Shown here piece after piece: positions 1-11,323 of a stretch of DNA of 64,000 nt. Source of the DNA: Glutinoglossum americanum (lineage: Eukaryota > Ascomycota > Geoglossomycetes > Geoglossales > Geoglossaceae); contig JAGHQL010000021.1 of the NCBI GenBank assembly GCA_020080175.1, forward strand, positions 62,001-126,000, in the 5' to 3' direction. A program made the position numbers and the translations under genes. The notes under the pieces are model-generated. The model saw only the letters and a list, made by a program, of their open reading frames with translations. It did not search any database and had not been told where the DNA came from. Numbering within the stretch: position 1 is the first letter of the stretch; every line of letters begins with the position of its first letter.

Positions 1-1
1 G

Positions 2-130
2 CGTGAGGCAGGCCTCAAAGAAATTTGCGGGGAAGGCACGGAAAGCTATGGTCCGTTTGGAAGAGACAACCCCTACGAGCGAGAGAAACTCTCCACGGCT
101 GGCTGGTACTCCCAGCTCCTGGCGAAGTAA
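2..130 (+). other. Possible 3' end of a protein-coding gene entering from the left
   Basis: From base 2 a plus-strand frame runs open for 42 codons to a TAA at 128-130 and ends with residues GWYSQLLAK. The composition is charged and protein-like, but a second plus-strand frame is also open here for over 50 codons. I recognise no family in either. It could be the last exon of a gene lying mostly outside the window, or chance. Confidence is low. Confidence 0.2.
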
Positions 131-873
131 CCTAAGCTTTCCAGCTCATTGTCTTATTGCCTAGTGCCAACTACCCTGGGCTTCTAAATTTTTGGTACCC
201 TCGGATCTGCCCATATCAAGAACACATCGCTCACGAGGGCTCAACCCCACCCTCCGAGCGCGGATATATCTTTCGTGGCTCGGACCACAGGCTGATCTGT
301 TTACCCCCCTCTCCTTCTATGTATCTTAACTACCCCCAGAGCGATGATTTGTATATCACGTACTTTAACCAAGTCCGGGGGGAGACTCAGTTGCAGACGG
401 ATCTACTTCCCCCATGCAAGAGGCCAATTCTCCTTGCTGCGCGCCTAAAATAAGGCACCGATGCATTAGAAAAAGTCTGGTTGTTTTTTTGCCTCCTCAT
501 CGCGAAAGTCTCCTGTTTAACTATATCCCCGGCTTTAGGGTAGTCGCGACGTCTATCGGCGTCCCTCGTTTTGAATATATCCATACTACAACGGATCTTC
601 TCCTCAGTTTGGAGCACTACCTTTTCTAGAGTTGACTGTAGGAAAGAAATGGTATTCGTGTGCACGTGATGGTAGGCCAATGATAGGTGATGTGTGCTTA
701 TGAGCTTATAATGCTTCCCAGCCGAGAGGTACAGTAGACCTATGTAAAGACATTCTCAACGGCGCCGCGCGGAGCCTCCTATTCATGTACATGAACCAAA
801 ACCAACACCCACGATGTCCCAGAATCCCATTTTATCAAAAAAAAAAAAGACTTGTATTTTTCTTGTCTGACGA
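131..873. other. Intergenic region, no gene seen
   Basis: This stretch lies between the left window edge and the 3' end of mcd4. Short open frames exist on both strands (longest about 98 codons), but none shows a recognisable motif, splice pattern or conserved domain. An A-run at about 839-849 lies just past the mcd4 stop codon. Confidence 0.5.
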
Positions 874-3800
874 TTACGTCGCATTTCCGTTGAGTACAGG
901 CTCTTCGCTGCCGGTATGACCGTTCGCCAGTTTAACGCTAAATGCCGCAGAGGAGTCGACAGATACGCCACCGTTGCCATTGCCATTCATAACAGAGCCC
1001 TCCGCTCTCCCCCTCTCCTTAGTGGTATCGGAGCTTCTATATTCTGCATGTTGCCCGACCTCAACACCGCTGGTGAATACCTCACTAAGAGACTCCAAAA
1101 CAGCCACAAAAACACATAATAAGCTCGCTATGCAGAAATGGCTGATGGTCGTCCCAATATCCAGCCAGCTGCCCTCATCACGCACCATATAGAAGAAATT
1201 CAGCGTGAGCACATCGCTGATCGCCATGACCACCATGAATAGGGCGGATGGTGCAACGCCAAGTGATCGGTTCAGGATACCAAGATTCGCAGAGATAATC
1301 GCGAAGGGGATGAGCAGCTTAAGGAGTAGTAAGGCACCCTGAGAGAAGGGATTGAACACCGGGATGAGTCGGTAGACGGAATCGAGCGAAAATGAGGAGA
1401 TGGAGGCAATATTTCCAGTCCCAAAAAATGCTACCTGTATCAAGAAAAAAAAGAATAGTGCAATGCGAGCGTCGGCCAGAGTGATCGTACGCCATCGCCT
1501 GCCAAGATTACATGTAGCCGCAGCGGGTCCTGAGGACGTCCCGGGTGACCTGGTAGCAGCATGGAGGATTCTATGCTCGTAGATGCGCTGCTCAAGCCGA
1601 ACCCAGATAAGCAGGGTCGCGCAAAAAGCAACATGAAATAACCCTTCATATGATATCGTTAGAATGATGAATACTGGTGAGAAACTGAGGAATATGACCA
1701 TTAATCGATGGAGGTAGTGGATGTTTGGTTGCAGGCAGTGCAGGAATGGTATGGTTAAAGACATCACTGTCTGAGGTCAGCAAACAAGTCACCACTAAGG
1801 AGTCTGGGAATGCCACCAAGAATAAGCCATCCAACGATCTGATTGCCCAGGGGAAGACCCCGCTTAGCTTGTAGGGATATAGCACTTGACCTCGTCACAA
1901 TCATGGCCAAGCCAACCAAGCCAATCTAAGTCCACAAGAGGTTATTAGTAGAAATCTCAACCCTGGTGTGATGTAATAGCTCACTTGTGCTCCTAAGATG
2001 ACCCTTGATATTCCATTGGAAGAGTTGGGGGACATCCCATCCGAGTTAGCCAGGATATTCTCCTCGTACAAGAGATAAAAAACTCCAACGGTAAACATCG
2101 CAACGCCCCCAAGAAGTCTATCATTCAACAGTTAGTTCTAACTTCCCGGGGGCTGAAATACGAGGGATTTTGGAATAACGCACATTAAGTTGACATCCTC
2201 GACTTTAACGACAGGTAGCAAAGTAAACGTGCTCATCACTCCGCACGCTGCAACCCACATCGCTATAAGAGGCTTGTTCTTCGAAATGAAGCCTGTTCCG
2301 TAGAGCACTGGCCAAAAGGCGGCGAGTAAAAAGCTGGCTGTAAAAATTTGTCGATGAAAGTATCCTTGCACCTAAATCCATTATAAGCTCCAAGCTGGGC
2401 CGAGTCCAAAACAAGGTCTATGCTTATTGAATAAATGAACACCGCTCTACTCACAATTGCCTGAAGCAACCCCATAAATACTACAGCGTCCAAGCCCAAT
2501 TTAGTGTAGTCAGAAACGGAATGGACATGGGCTAGAAGGATTCTTCTCCCTTGCGAAATAGCCTTTCTCCTTGCGAAAACCTCCTCCCAAAAAACGATTG
2601 GAAATAAGGCATATGCATAGTACGTCCACGGAGACTGTTGAACCCAGAGGATTGAATAAATGATCATGAGTAAAGAAGAAAAGAACAGGAAGCTAGGCAC
2701 TGCCCTCGAAGTGTCTGTTACCCCGTGTAGGACATGAAGGTCAATAACAGTCGTCAACGCGAAAGCAATCCATCCGAGATATCCCGTAGTGACTAGAGCT
2801 CGGAGGAAAAGCCAGTCATAAGTCTGTAAGTAGCGGAGGCCTTCAAGGCCGAGCTTCATGAGCTGAGCGCATTCTGCAATCGCGGTCTCATAACCTCCTC
2901 CTTCAATCAATTGCTCTATCCTCGCTGTCCGGCTTTTCACGGAACGATCTCCTTCTCCAAGTGAACCAAATGGTCTATAACGAATCTTCTTCGACCTTTT
3001 TTCCTCCTCTTTTACGCGATACATTTCCAGTACGCCCCTGGTGTTTACTAATGCGGCCTCTGCTTTTTGTTTCAGATCTCCGGCCAAGTAGTTCAATGGG
3101 AGTTCTCCAACAGAGTTCACTGGAAACTCCAGGCCCGCCAGGTATGCCATCAAGGCTGCGACGTCCGCCTGAGCAACATCATTTCTTTTCACATGGTGCA
3201 GACCCCAGTCCGAAGAAAGGCCATCTTCATGCCCAGGGGCTGTTTCACCGATTGAAGCTACAGGCTTTGCAATACCGGAACCCCATGCAATTAACGGTGT
3301 GCGCGTGTTGTCTGGGTGTCCATCTCCGTGGCTTCCCCAGTCGCTCATCCCATGGTCCGCAGTAAACACAAACGCCGTCTTCCCGTCACCATAGAAGTTC
3401 TCTATTAGCTTCGTCATTTGCTCCACACCTTGATCGACAACCTTGATGTTATGCAGGTACTCTTTGGAGTATGGACGATAGGCGTGGCCAGTGGTATCAA
3501 GCCCAAGTAGGTGGAGGAAGAAAACAAGTTTATCTTCGTGAAGAAGGGCGTTGAGGGTGCTATTTGCGGAGGCAGACTTAAAGAAGGTGTCGACTTTATC
3601 AAAAACCCATGTATCTAGTTGTGTAGCGTCTGCCCGCTGTTAGCTCTGAATCACGAATCACATTTTATTCACCACTCTCTCGGAAAATACAGTCTCCTGA
3701 TTCCCAATAGGTGTCGCTTTGTATGCTTCTTACCCTGTGTAAAATCCTCCGCTTCCTCTCCATAAACCTCAGTGTCAACTCTCCCTGGCACGGCGCCCTC

Positions 3801-4380
3801 CCTAAACATGGGCAGAATATCCGGACTACCCCAGCTCCATGTGTGTCTACTGCGATTGAAGACGGAATCGAAATTCACTGGATTCAATTTCCACCCCGTC
3901 GTTACAGCCGATACATCTTCATACAAACCGGCTATCAGTGCTACGTGACCGGGGCGCGATTCGGTTGGTACTCGTGTATGGGAGACCCCAAAAGTTCCAT
4001 GCGAAAGGACACGCGAACGGAGAAACGGCATTAGAGGGCGAGGAGTCAGTGCCTCCTCCTTAGTAGACGAAGGCGGCGGGGAGGGGTCTGGGAAGGACTG
4101 AAAGGCTTTATCTGCGCGGAGGCCGTCGCCTAGTCAGGAACGCAGTCATTAGCTTCTTGATTTCCACTAAAGGACCAGAACTAGAACCAGACTAAGAGAG
4201 CACACGCATACCAACAAACAAAACCAACCTCCTAGCTGGCGGTTCAACTCCCCCGACCCCGAATTCTCTCATCCCACTGACCACAGGACTAACGAAGTAT
4301 ATATCGAATATTGAATAAATATATATTAAATGGAATACCACCGCAATTAATACGAATCCTAGGCGATTAAGCCGCGCCAT
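874..4380 (-). CDS. mcd4: GPI ethanolamine phosphate transferase 1 (Mcd4/PIG-N)
   Basis: Adds the ethanolamine phosphate side group to the first mannose of the GPI anchor precursor in the ER membrane. The protein starts at the ATG at 4380 with an N-terminal membrane segment followed by [16 protein letters not shown], typical of the family. The alkaline-phosphatase-fold catalytic domain follows: LFVG joins DGLRAD across the first intron, then come [19 protein letters not shown] (about 3.93-3.98 kb), [12 protein letters not shown] (about 3.5 kb) and [17 protein letters not shown] (about 3.34 kb), carrying the Asp and His metal ligands. The C-terminal half is a multi-pass membrane region ending with the hallmark [20 protein letters not shown] near 1.4 kb. 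The coding region has several short introns. Length is about 1000 residues, as expected. The splicing is inferred by eye, and middle exon borders around 1.8-2.5 kb are approximate. Confidence 0.95.
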
Positions 4381-4862
4381 TTTGAAAGGGATAATCTCAG
4401 AGTTGCGTGTTCGCTTTTCTTGTATCTGCCAGCCTTGATCTGTCAGGAATATCTCCAGATGCCGTTGCTGCTACCACTCTCCATAAAAGAGGCTAAAATC
4501 AAAGTAAAAGGAGCGACGAGCCCTTTCCAAGGACAGGGAGATTGATATCTGCGTAGGATGGAGAAATTCAATGGTCAGGCATCGAGTTGGATTAGATCAA
4601 GTTCTCTTGTTCAACCTTCAGGAGAATGCCGCAAGGGTGCAAAAAACGTGCAGGGGTGTTCATTCAATACAGCCGAGCCACAGACAAACAAGACAATCAT
4701 TTGCCACTATTTATTTCAGAGAAATGCTTGATTTATCGCACCGCAAATTATAGAAATCTTCAAGATCTCTAGAATAAATTCAAGTAAAACAGGAACTACT
4801 CTGCTGACTGGGCCAAAAGTACATGAGTGCAATGAAAGACAACATCCGTAGTATACATACGC
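4381..4862. other. Intergenic region between mcd4 start and thymidylate synthase end
   Basis: About 480 bases, holding the mcd4 upstream region and the 3' flank of the thymidylate synthase gene. No coding frame with recognisable content was seen. Confidence 0.5.
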
Positions 4863-5933
4863 CTAAACGGACATTTTCATCGTGATCCCCTTATGCGGGT
4901 TATACCCTTTAACGGCAAAGTCCTCAACCTGCCACCCGTCAATGCTGCCGCCAGGATCGCGCTTAACCTCAAGCATAGGAAAATCTCTTGGTTCCCTCTC
5001 TAGCTGTGTCTCTAGGGCCTCAACGTGATCGAGATAGACATGCGCGTCGCCCATTGTATGAGTGAACGTACCTGGTGTCAGTTCACAGACGTGCGCCAGC
5101 ATGTGTGTGAGCAAGGCATATGAAGCAATATTGAATGGGACTCCTAGACCCATATCGCAGGACCTTTGGTAAAGCTGGCAGTGTAGAACGCCTTTGGCTT
5201 TCTCCCCTTCTTTACCATCCATTGTGTCACCTGCAGATGGCGGCGTCGCGCTTACTGTGGTGGATCGTGGGAACGAAACATAGAACTGTGCAAACATATG
5301 GCAAGGCGGCAGAGCCATCTGCTTCAGGTCCGCAGGATTCCATGCGCTTAGAATAATTCGGCGGTCATAGGGACGGGTTTTCAGCTTATCAATGACCTCC
5401 GCCAGTTGGTCCACCCCTTGACCTGAGTAATCTGTTTTCGCATCCCGGTACTCTGCGCCGAAGTGTCGCCATTGGAACCCATACACAGGTCCTAGATCAC
5501 CGACCTCACGGTGCGAGAGCCCAACGCTGTCTAGATACTCGCGGCTACCATTGCCATCCCAGATTTTGATGCCTTGCGCAGACAAGGGCAATGACGATGT
5601 GCTGCCAGAAATAAACCAGAGTAGTTCTGCAATAACGGCGCGGAGAAAGACGCGTTTTGTGGTTAAAAGAGGAACTATTAGTGTTGGAGAGTCTCCAGAG
5701 TTTGTTGGAGGGCGTGTGAGAGAGAAACGGAGGGACTGAGGTGCGAAAATCGAGTACGTGCCGGTCCCAGTTCTACTCCCTCACACAGTTAGAGAGCGTT
5801 TGGTACCGCGATTCTCAAAGAGATTGCTTAGCATCTACCTATCTGGGCGATGTTCGCCCTTAGCGAGGATATCTCTGATAAGATTTAGGTACTGGTATTC
5901 TTCGTGGTCCGGAGGAAGAATTGTAGGACTCAT
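4863..5933 (-). CDS. tmp1: Thymidylate synthase
   Basis: Makes dTMP from dUMP using methylene-tetrahydrofolate. Two exons fit exactly: 5933-5839 and 5772-4863, with one 66-base intron, giving 334 residues. The reading frame crosses the junction as GEHRPDR then TGTGTYSIF, the conserved folate/nucleotide-binding start. Further on are [11 protein letters not shown], the motif [27 protein letters not shown], the phosphate-binding [11 protein letters not shown], the catalytic cysteine in [25 protein letters not shown] and the dUMP-binding [10 protein letters not shown]. Around residues 190-215 a short Ser/Thr/Gly-rich insert sits after the catalytic loop, as in many fungal enzymes. The start at 5933 ([15 protein letters not shown]) is chosen because the homology begins directly after it. 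A possible MCB motif lies 38 bases upstream. Confidence 0.97.
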
Positions 5934-6726
5934 TGTTCTTGTGTTGTCATTAGTTGGAGCCGGAAGGGAGACGCGTTTGCGATGGGGTTCGCGTAAAGTG
6001 CGGGCCCTCCAACACGCCACAAACCGCAATCACCACAACGTTGATATTCAAGGGAGAAAGCTTATTATATACGACTACGATCAGTCCGCGGCTCTAGAGT
6101 AGAATTTCACCCGGCCGTATGGAATCTTTGCGATAGAGCTGCTTTAGATCCTAATAAGAATTTGACCCATGTCTATCGCAGTATCTCCCCTTTTCTTGGT
6201 CCCCAGGTCCCTAACTGTCAGGGGCTTCCGGCGAAAGAACTCGCAAATCCATCACGGGATAAATGTGAAAAGCGCCAAATCCTTGGATCCTCCCTATAGT
6301 CTGCTGGGCTATGTATATCCGTCCCCAAACAACAATTGCCAAGCCGGCGAATGGCAGTTCAGACGTGCTTTGGCTCGCCGCAGATATTCTTATTCTTGCA
6401 ATATTTTGCACGGAGTCTTCTATCCGAAACTCGAACATCCCGTGTGCTTCTATTCCCGTGCCCCTCCCAGAATTATGCAGGTGGAGAAACTAGGTCCAAC
6501 AAGAGCATTGAATGATAGGGGGTATTCTCGCAGTAAACGCCGAGATTTTGGCGGCTAACCCCCAGAGGGACGCCTAGCAATGCTCGTCAAAATGTGCACG
6601 TCCGAGTTATAGCCACTTCCCCAGCTTCACCTAACCTTCCAAGGGTATATCGATACGCAACCTTTAATATACACAAGTCCTGATAATTTGAAAGGTCTGC
6701 GGTAAAAGATAGAGGGACAAAGTCTT
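5934..6726. other. Intergenic region upstream of thymidylate synthase
   Basis: About 790 bases between thymidylate synthase and the 3' end of the EED gene. Open frames of up to 129 codons occur (6169-6558 plus, 6211-6438 minus) but show no domain, signal or splice context that would support a gene. They are treated as chance. The region includes the candidate MCB motif. Confidence 0.45.
5971..5976. promoter_or_regulatory. Candidate MluI cell-cycle box (ACGCGT) upstream of thymidylate synthase
   Basis: A palindromic ACGCGT lies 38 bases upstream of the thymidylate synthase start codon. In yeast the thymidylate synthase gene CDC21 is switched on at G1/S through such boxes bound by MBF. A six-base match is weak evidence, and it may lie in the 5' leader. 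A second ACGCGT at 5650-5655 is inside the coding region. Confidence 0.3.
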
Positions 6727-8608
6727 TCAGGTCGACGGAATACCATCGACCCAGCGCCTCAGTATTCCAAGCATCCCTTGCTCCCCGCATACGATAAGCC
6801 ACTCTCCACCCACACTCCAGGCAGCCTTCCTCACAGTAGAGTTGTATTTTGTCAGTCCCACCGTCGCGTGCGCCTCCAGTCTTGCAAATGGATCCGAGAG
6901 GTCATAGACCTTCCCCGGTATAGTGGATGTCAGGCTCGATGAAGCCTGCTGACTATCGTCATTGGCTGCGCTGCTAGAAACAGTTGAACTCGCTGCGCTG
7001 CCATCACGTTGCTGCTGTGTTTTGACGACTAGGTTCTTAACTTTGCTGTTCATCTTTTTCGCCATCTTGCTCAACAATGCCGCAGGAATAGTAGCACTAT
7101 CTACCAACCTCGTCAAATCCCACATTGACACTTTGCCGTACATATCCCCCATTGCGAGCACAGGATGTCTCTCTGGGGCGCTGAAAAGGTCGAAACGCAT
7201 GAAAAAAGGGTCGTTATCGCCGGGAACTCTAAACTGTAGCAACCGTTCGAAGCCATCTCCGAAAGCGCTTCGTGTATCTTTCAAATCATGGGTTGTTGGA
7301 TTCCTTTCTGGGGACGGAGGCGGTACTTGAGATGAGAAATTCTTGATATGCCAGAGGACAATCATGCCCTCTCGGGCAGCCTTAGAGAGTATTAGGTCAT
7401 GATGGAATGCCACGCTGCCCAAGGGGTGTTATGATTAGAAAAGCTAGGTGTCTGCGTCGGGGATATCCCACGGAGAAGGGTCCTTACCAGTCAACATAGT
7501 CAGAATGGACTTCCGTGGTGGAGAAATGAGGGTAGTGCAGAAAAGTGGGTGTGTCCGAGCCTGTATTGCCATCAGGGAGCATCGGCAAAACCCACTGGAA
7601 CCGATTAGCAACTATCGTTCAAGGAGTCAGGGTACGGGCCCAACCAGGTTGATTGCATGGTCCATCCCTCCAGAAAGTAGATACCGTCCTAAGGGGTGGA
7701 ATGCCTTGGATTTAGGTAAGTCATATATTTCCGGTCCAGCAGAAATACAATACGAACAATCGATAGAACAGACTCTCGATGACCTTCCCCTGCGCAGATG
7801 GCTGCACAGGGCTGTCGACCGTCTACTGATGGATCATGGGCGTCATCCAAAGACCAGAGCCGGACTGTATGATCCGCAGAAGCCGAGGCAAGAATCAGGG
7901 GAGACATTGGTGAAATGGCGAGATCCATAATTTCCTATATGAAATCTATTAGAGAGAAATATGCAAACTTTTCAAAATACTAGTGGATCCGCACATCTCC
8001 ATGGCCCACCAAAGTCTGTAGGTGGTGAGAGAATTTAGCATGTGTTGACCTTCAACGTTGTGAAGCAAAACTTACCTTTACAAGCTGCCCGCTCTTCACA
8101 TTTAGAATTTTAATTAGGCCACTAGTTCCGGCTATGCAGATAAGTGGATCTCTAGTCCCTGGGTCCTTAGTCCAGCAACAACAGCAAAGCAATTCATTCT
8201 CCTAGCGTCCAGTTAGACAATACTCTAGGTCCAATGCAGGGTACGAATATATACATTCTCATCTCTGATCCAGCGTATAATATCTATGCTTTTTTCTTTT
8301 CCCGGACAGGGGCGACATATTATTGTCTTTAGTTCATGTAAGTAATTGCGGGATGCAAGATGCTTGAGGGCATGACAACAACGTGGGTGGTTAACTGACG
8401 TCTTGGCCACCTACAACAGCGAAAAACGGATCCACTCCCGGCAAGGTGTAGGGATAGAATTTCACATCGTAAAGTGGATCTAAATCTCGATTTAGCGTTA
8501 TGCAGAACAGGGCTCAACAGATGAGGGTGGGGTACGGTGAGGCGGCACGGTTAAGATGGCCTTGAGATGTGGTAATTCCCACTGCTGCACGGAATCACTA
8601 GCGGACAT
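6727..8608 (-). CDS. eed: WD40-repeat protein EED/ESC, Polycomb repressive complex 2 subunit
   Basis: EED is the WD40 propeller subunit of PRC2, which methylates histone H3 lysine 27 and reads the mark. The start at 8608 (MSASDSVQQW) is inferred. Pieces recognisable along human EED, in order, are: DPLYDVKFYPYTLPGVDPFFAVVGGQD; VYIRTLHWT; DPLICIAGTSGLIKILNVKSG; LVGHGDVRIH; LILASASADHTVRLW; EGHRESVLS; FSTTEVHSDYVD joined to CVAFHHDLILSKA across an intron at about 7424-7487; DPFFMRFDLFSAPERHPVLAMGDMYGKVSMWDL; and the final blade VRKAAWSVGGEWLIVCGEQGMLGILRRW. At least five introns are needed. A low-complexity Ser/Gln insert (about 6.93-7.02 kb) separates the last two blades. The order of blades and the conserved aromatic positions argue for EED rather than a generic WD40 protein. 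Exact N-terminal exon borders are uncertain. Confidence 0.85.
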
Positions 8609-9460
8609 TGCGGCGAACTACTTGCTGATTCAAGAATTCTAGTTGGCCTATCAGTGTTTGACTGTAGAGGGCCGATCGAGCTTGTCGGAAAAATACTTGG
8701 TAGTCCTGGTAGAGAGAGATAATGGGAGTGGTACAGCCTGGAGGCCGATTAAAGACGGGCACTAGCGACTAGTTATTGTTGTGTAGCTTGCCAATGCGAG
8801 CACAAGATGATGGTTATTGGATCAAGCAACGCAAGACGGGATGGAATTCAAGGATTCGGGATCTGAGGCACATTCCCTTCTCGCGTTCTCGCTTGCATGC
8901 TGATGGCAGCGGTGCAGCGTAAAACCCCACGACGAAGGGCTAACCATGGTCGATGAGTATCACCACAAGAATAGTGTTCCACATCACTAAAAATCCCCGT
9001 CTGTGCAGCAGTTGGTGTGCACACGCCAGGCCGCATGCGCCGTACTACTGTCATCGTCTGCTGCCCCCCTGCGGTGCCACCAGCAATCACGGATGTCATT
9101 CATCCAGTTGCCGTCAGGATGGCTAAAATTTTGGGCTAATTGCTTTTCAGGGCGTGCATGCAGAGAGGGATATTTGTCCCCGTATTCTATGTACGCATAC
9201 ATATATGGATTCTTAACACTATATAACGTTCCGCGGGAGCCACAGCGAGCCGGTGCAGGAAGGCTGCTCAGATCAAGTGCCGGCTAAACACCAGGGCTCA
9301 ATAAAGCCCTTCTCAAGCAGATTTTCTCTAGGCAGCAGTCACTAATATCCCCACAAAATTTCCCTTTTCTTTAAGAACTCTGCTCCGTCAGCACCCGTCA
9401 AGCCAGTCACTGAGGGCTTGTCAATAGAGCAAGCACCATAGAGTGACCAAAAAAGCTGGG
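8609..9460. other. Divergent upstream region shared by eed and the PAS-domain gene
   Basis: About 850 bases between two divergently transcribed start codons. It holds the two promoters and leaders. No coding frame with recognisable content was seen. Confidence 0.5.
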
Positions 9461-11323
9461 ATGGAGACGACTTTCATATCTATCCACGGTCCGTTTCCTT
9501 CAGGATTGAGCCAATTGTCTCTCGCAACCGCTGATGTGTGGTGTTAGATCTTTCTCTTGATGCTCGTCTCCTTTACGCGTCAGATTCTATTATTGATGTC
9601 CTCGGGTATGAGCCAGCGGAAGTGGTGGGTAAATCTTGCTATGAATATTTCCATCCTGATGAGATTCCGTTTGCCCGTTCTACCCACGAACGAGGGGTAA
9701 AGCTAGACAAAGCTGCTGTGTTGGCCTACTGCAAAATCAGGAGCAAGGGAGGCCAATGGGTTGGCTGCGAGTGTGCATTTACTATCGTGCATAATGTGCT
9801 AGTAGCATGCACGAGCATCTATCGGCAGAGCCCGGCGAGTCAGAGTAAGCATAGCCTCACAGTTTTTATTGTACCAATGTCGCCTCATACCCCTTGTGCT
9901 ATACCCAAGCGGGCTGTTAAGATTTCCCATAGACCGAGCAGTCGAAGCACCAGCTATACGGCGCTTGTTCGCGTCTTCGCCGAGGGACCCTCGATATCAC
10001 ATGCTCTCTCACCTGTCTAGCAAGTTCCAGAACGCTCCTAATGAGGGCTTCCACGAGCCACGAGCGGCTTTGATTCTCAATCGGTTCACGCGAACATTAA
10101 CAATATTGTACGCAACAACAGCCCTATCGAGCATCATCGGTCTCCCCCCAGAGGCAATTACCGGCAAGAGTTTCTATGAATGCATTCAAGAGAATTGTCT
10201 TCAAGATGCCATACAATGTTTGGAGCGGGCGAAGGCAAACGATTCAATCGCATACATGCGGTTTTGGTATCGAGATCCCCGACAGGGCAACCAACAAGAT
10301 GAGGATATACCCGAACAATCCAGCAGCGGCGACGATGACGATGACGATGGGGGTGTATGCCTGGGTACCCGCATGGACGAGACACAGGAACAATTTGTTA
10401 GCAGCGATTCTTCACTAAATCCAGGATCTTCATCGACCAATGCGCGATCTCTATCAGACAATAGCACGGATTTCGATGACAGCACAAACACATCCCCAAT
10501 TTTTGGCCATACGAGCACCGCGCAGTCGTCGTCATCCTCCACCAGTAAGCAGCAAAGATCTCGACAAGGGTTCGGCCGGCGGCCGCAGGCACCACAACCA
10601 CGACCACAGCCCCTCGAAGTTGAGGCTGTCGTCTCTTGCACATCAGACGGTTTAGTAGTCATTCTTCGCCGCGCAAGGCCCATCATTCCCCAAGCTTGTA
10701 CTGCTCCTCAGACCTACACTCAGGGACTCTTTGCCACTCCCTGGGCGGTTCAACCCCTTATGCCTGCACAGCTACCCCCACAGCCCGTGGTGTACGACTC
10801 TGGCATTGCACCTGGTGCCGGACAAGTATACGCGCAGTCAGGCCCGCTCAGCGCAAGTGGCCCAGATCTAGGTAGTTTAATGGATTCGATACGACAGGTA
10901 GCGGTCTTTGCGTGGTCTCTGACAGGGATCAATGGCTCGCTAGTGCAGTATGCACGCGGCAAGGCTGCTGGGCAATCCCAGCCTCCCGATGGCCTCCCTG
11001 TTTGGAACCCGTCATGTGGTTCTAATGGAGGCATAGCAAATAATCCAGCTGAGGCGAGATATGGAAATGGGCCTAGCGGTCCATTTTGGGCCGGCTCTCA
11101 CGGCTTCGGCTTCAGCGATAACACCTCCCATGGGCTTTGGCCACACCACCTTGAGGAAAGGCAACTCTCTGCAAATCAAAGTCAAGGAGCTGGAAATGAG
11201 TCTAGCAATCGGCTGTGGAGTGGGAGGCGCGGCGCTACAGAAGAAGATAGGGGCTGGGATTGGAGAGGCCCAGACCCAGACCACCCAGAAGAGACAGGCG
11301 GTAGGAGGCACCTATGGTATTAG
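9461..11323 (+). CDS. Conserved fungal protein with two PAS domains
   Basis: Three exons fit a single frame of 571 residues: 9461-9488, 9548-9844 and 9933-11323. The first exon is only 28 bases and joins to give METTFISIHDLSLDARLLY, which matches the usual start of this family in filamentous ascomycetes. PAS 1 (about residues 1-105) contains ASDSIIDVLGYEPAEVVGKS and ends with VACTSIYR. PAS 2 (about 125-215) contains RAALILNRFTRTLTILYATT and NDSIAYMRFWYRDPR. After it come an acidic run (six Asp), a Ser/Thr-rich stretch, a short conserved piece VEAVVSCTSDGLVVILRRARP, and a conserved piece QVAVFAWSLTGINGSLVQYARG near residue 445. No zinc finger or kinase domain is visible, so it is not a complete White Collar protein. 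Function is unknown to me; a sensory or partner-binding role is inferred only from the PAS folds. Confidence 0.85.

Noticed and set aside
6169-6558. 129-codon plus-strand open frame between thymidylate synthase and eed
   Set aside because: Composition is rich in Arg, Pro and Cys as expected of random frames; no motif, and the opposite strand is open too.
9845-9932. Reading the PAS gene without this intron
   Set aside because: The frame shifts away from the conserved sequence; splicing here restores AVEAPAIRRLFASSPRDPRY directly after the first PAS domain.
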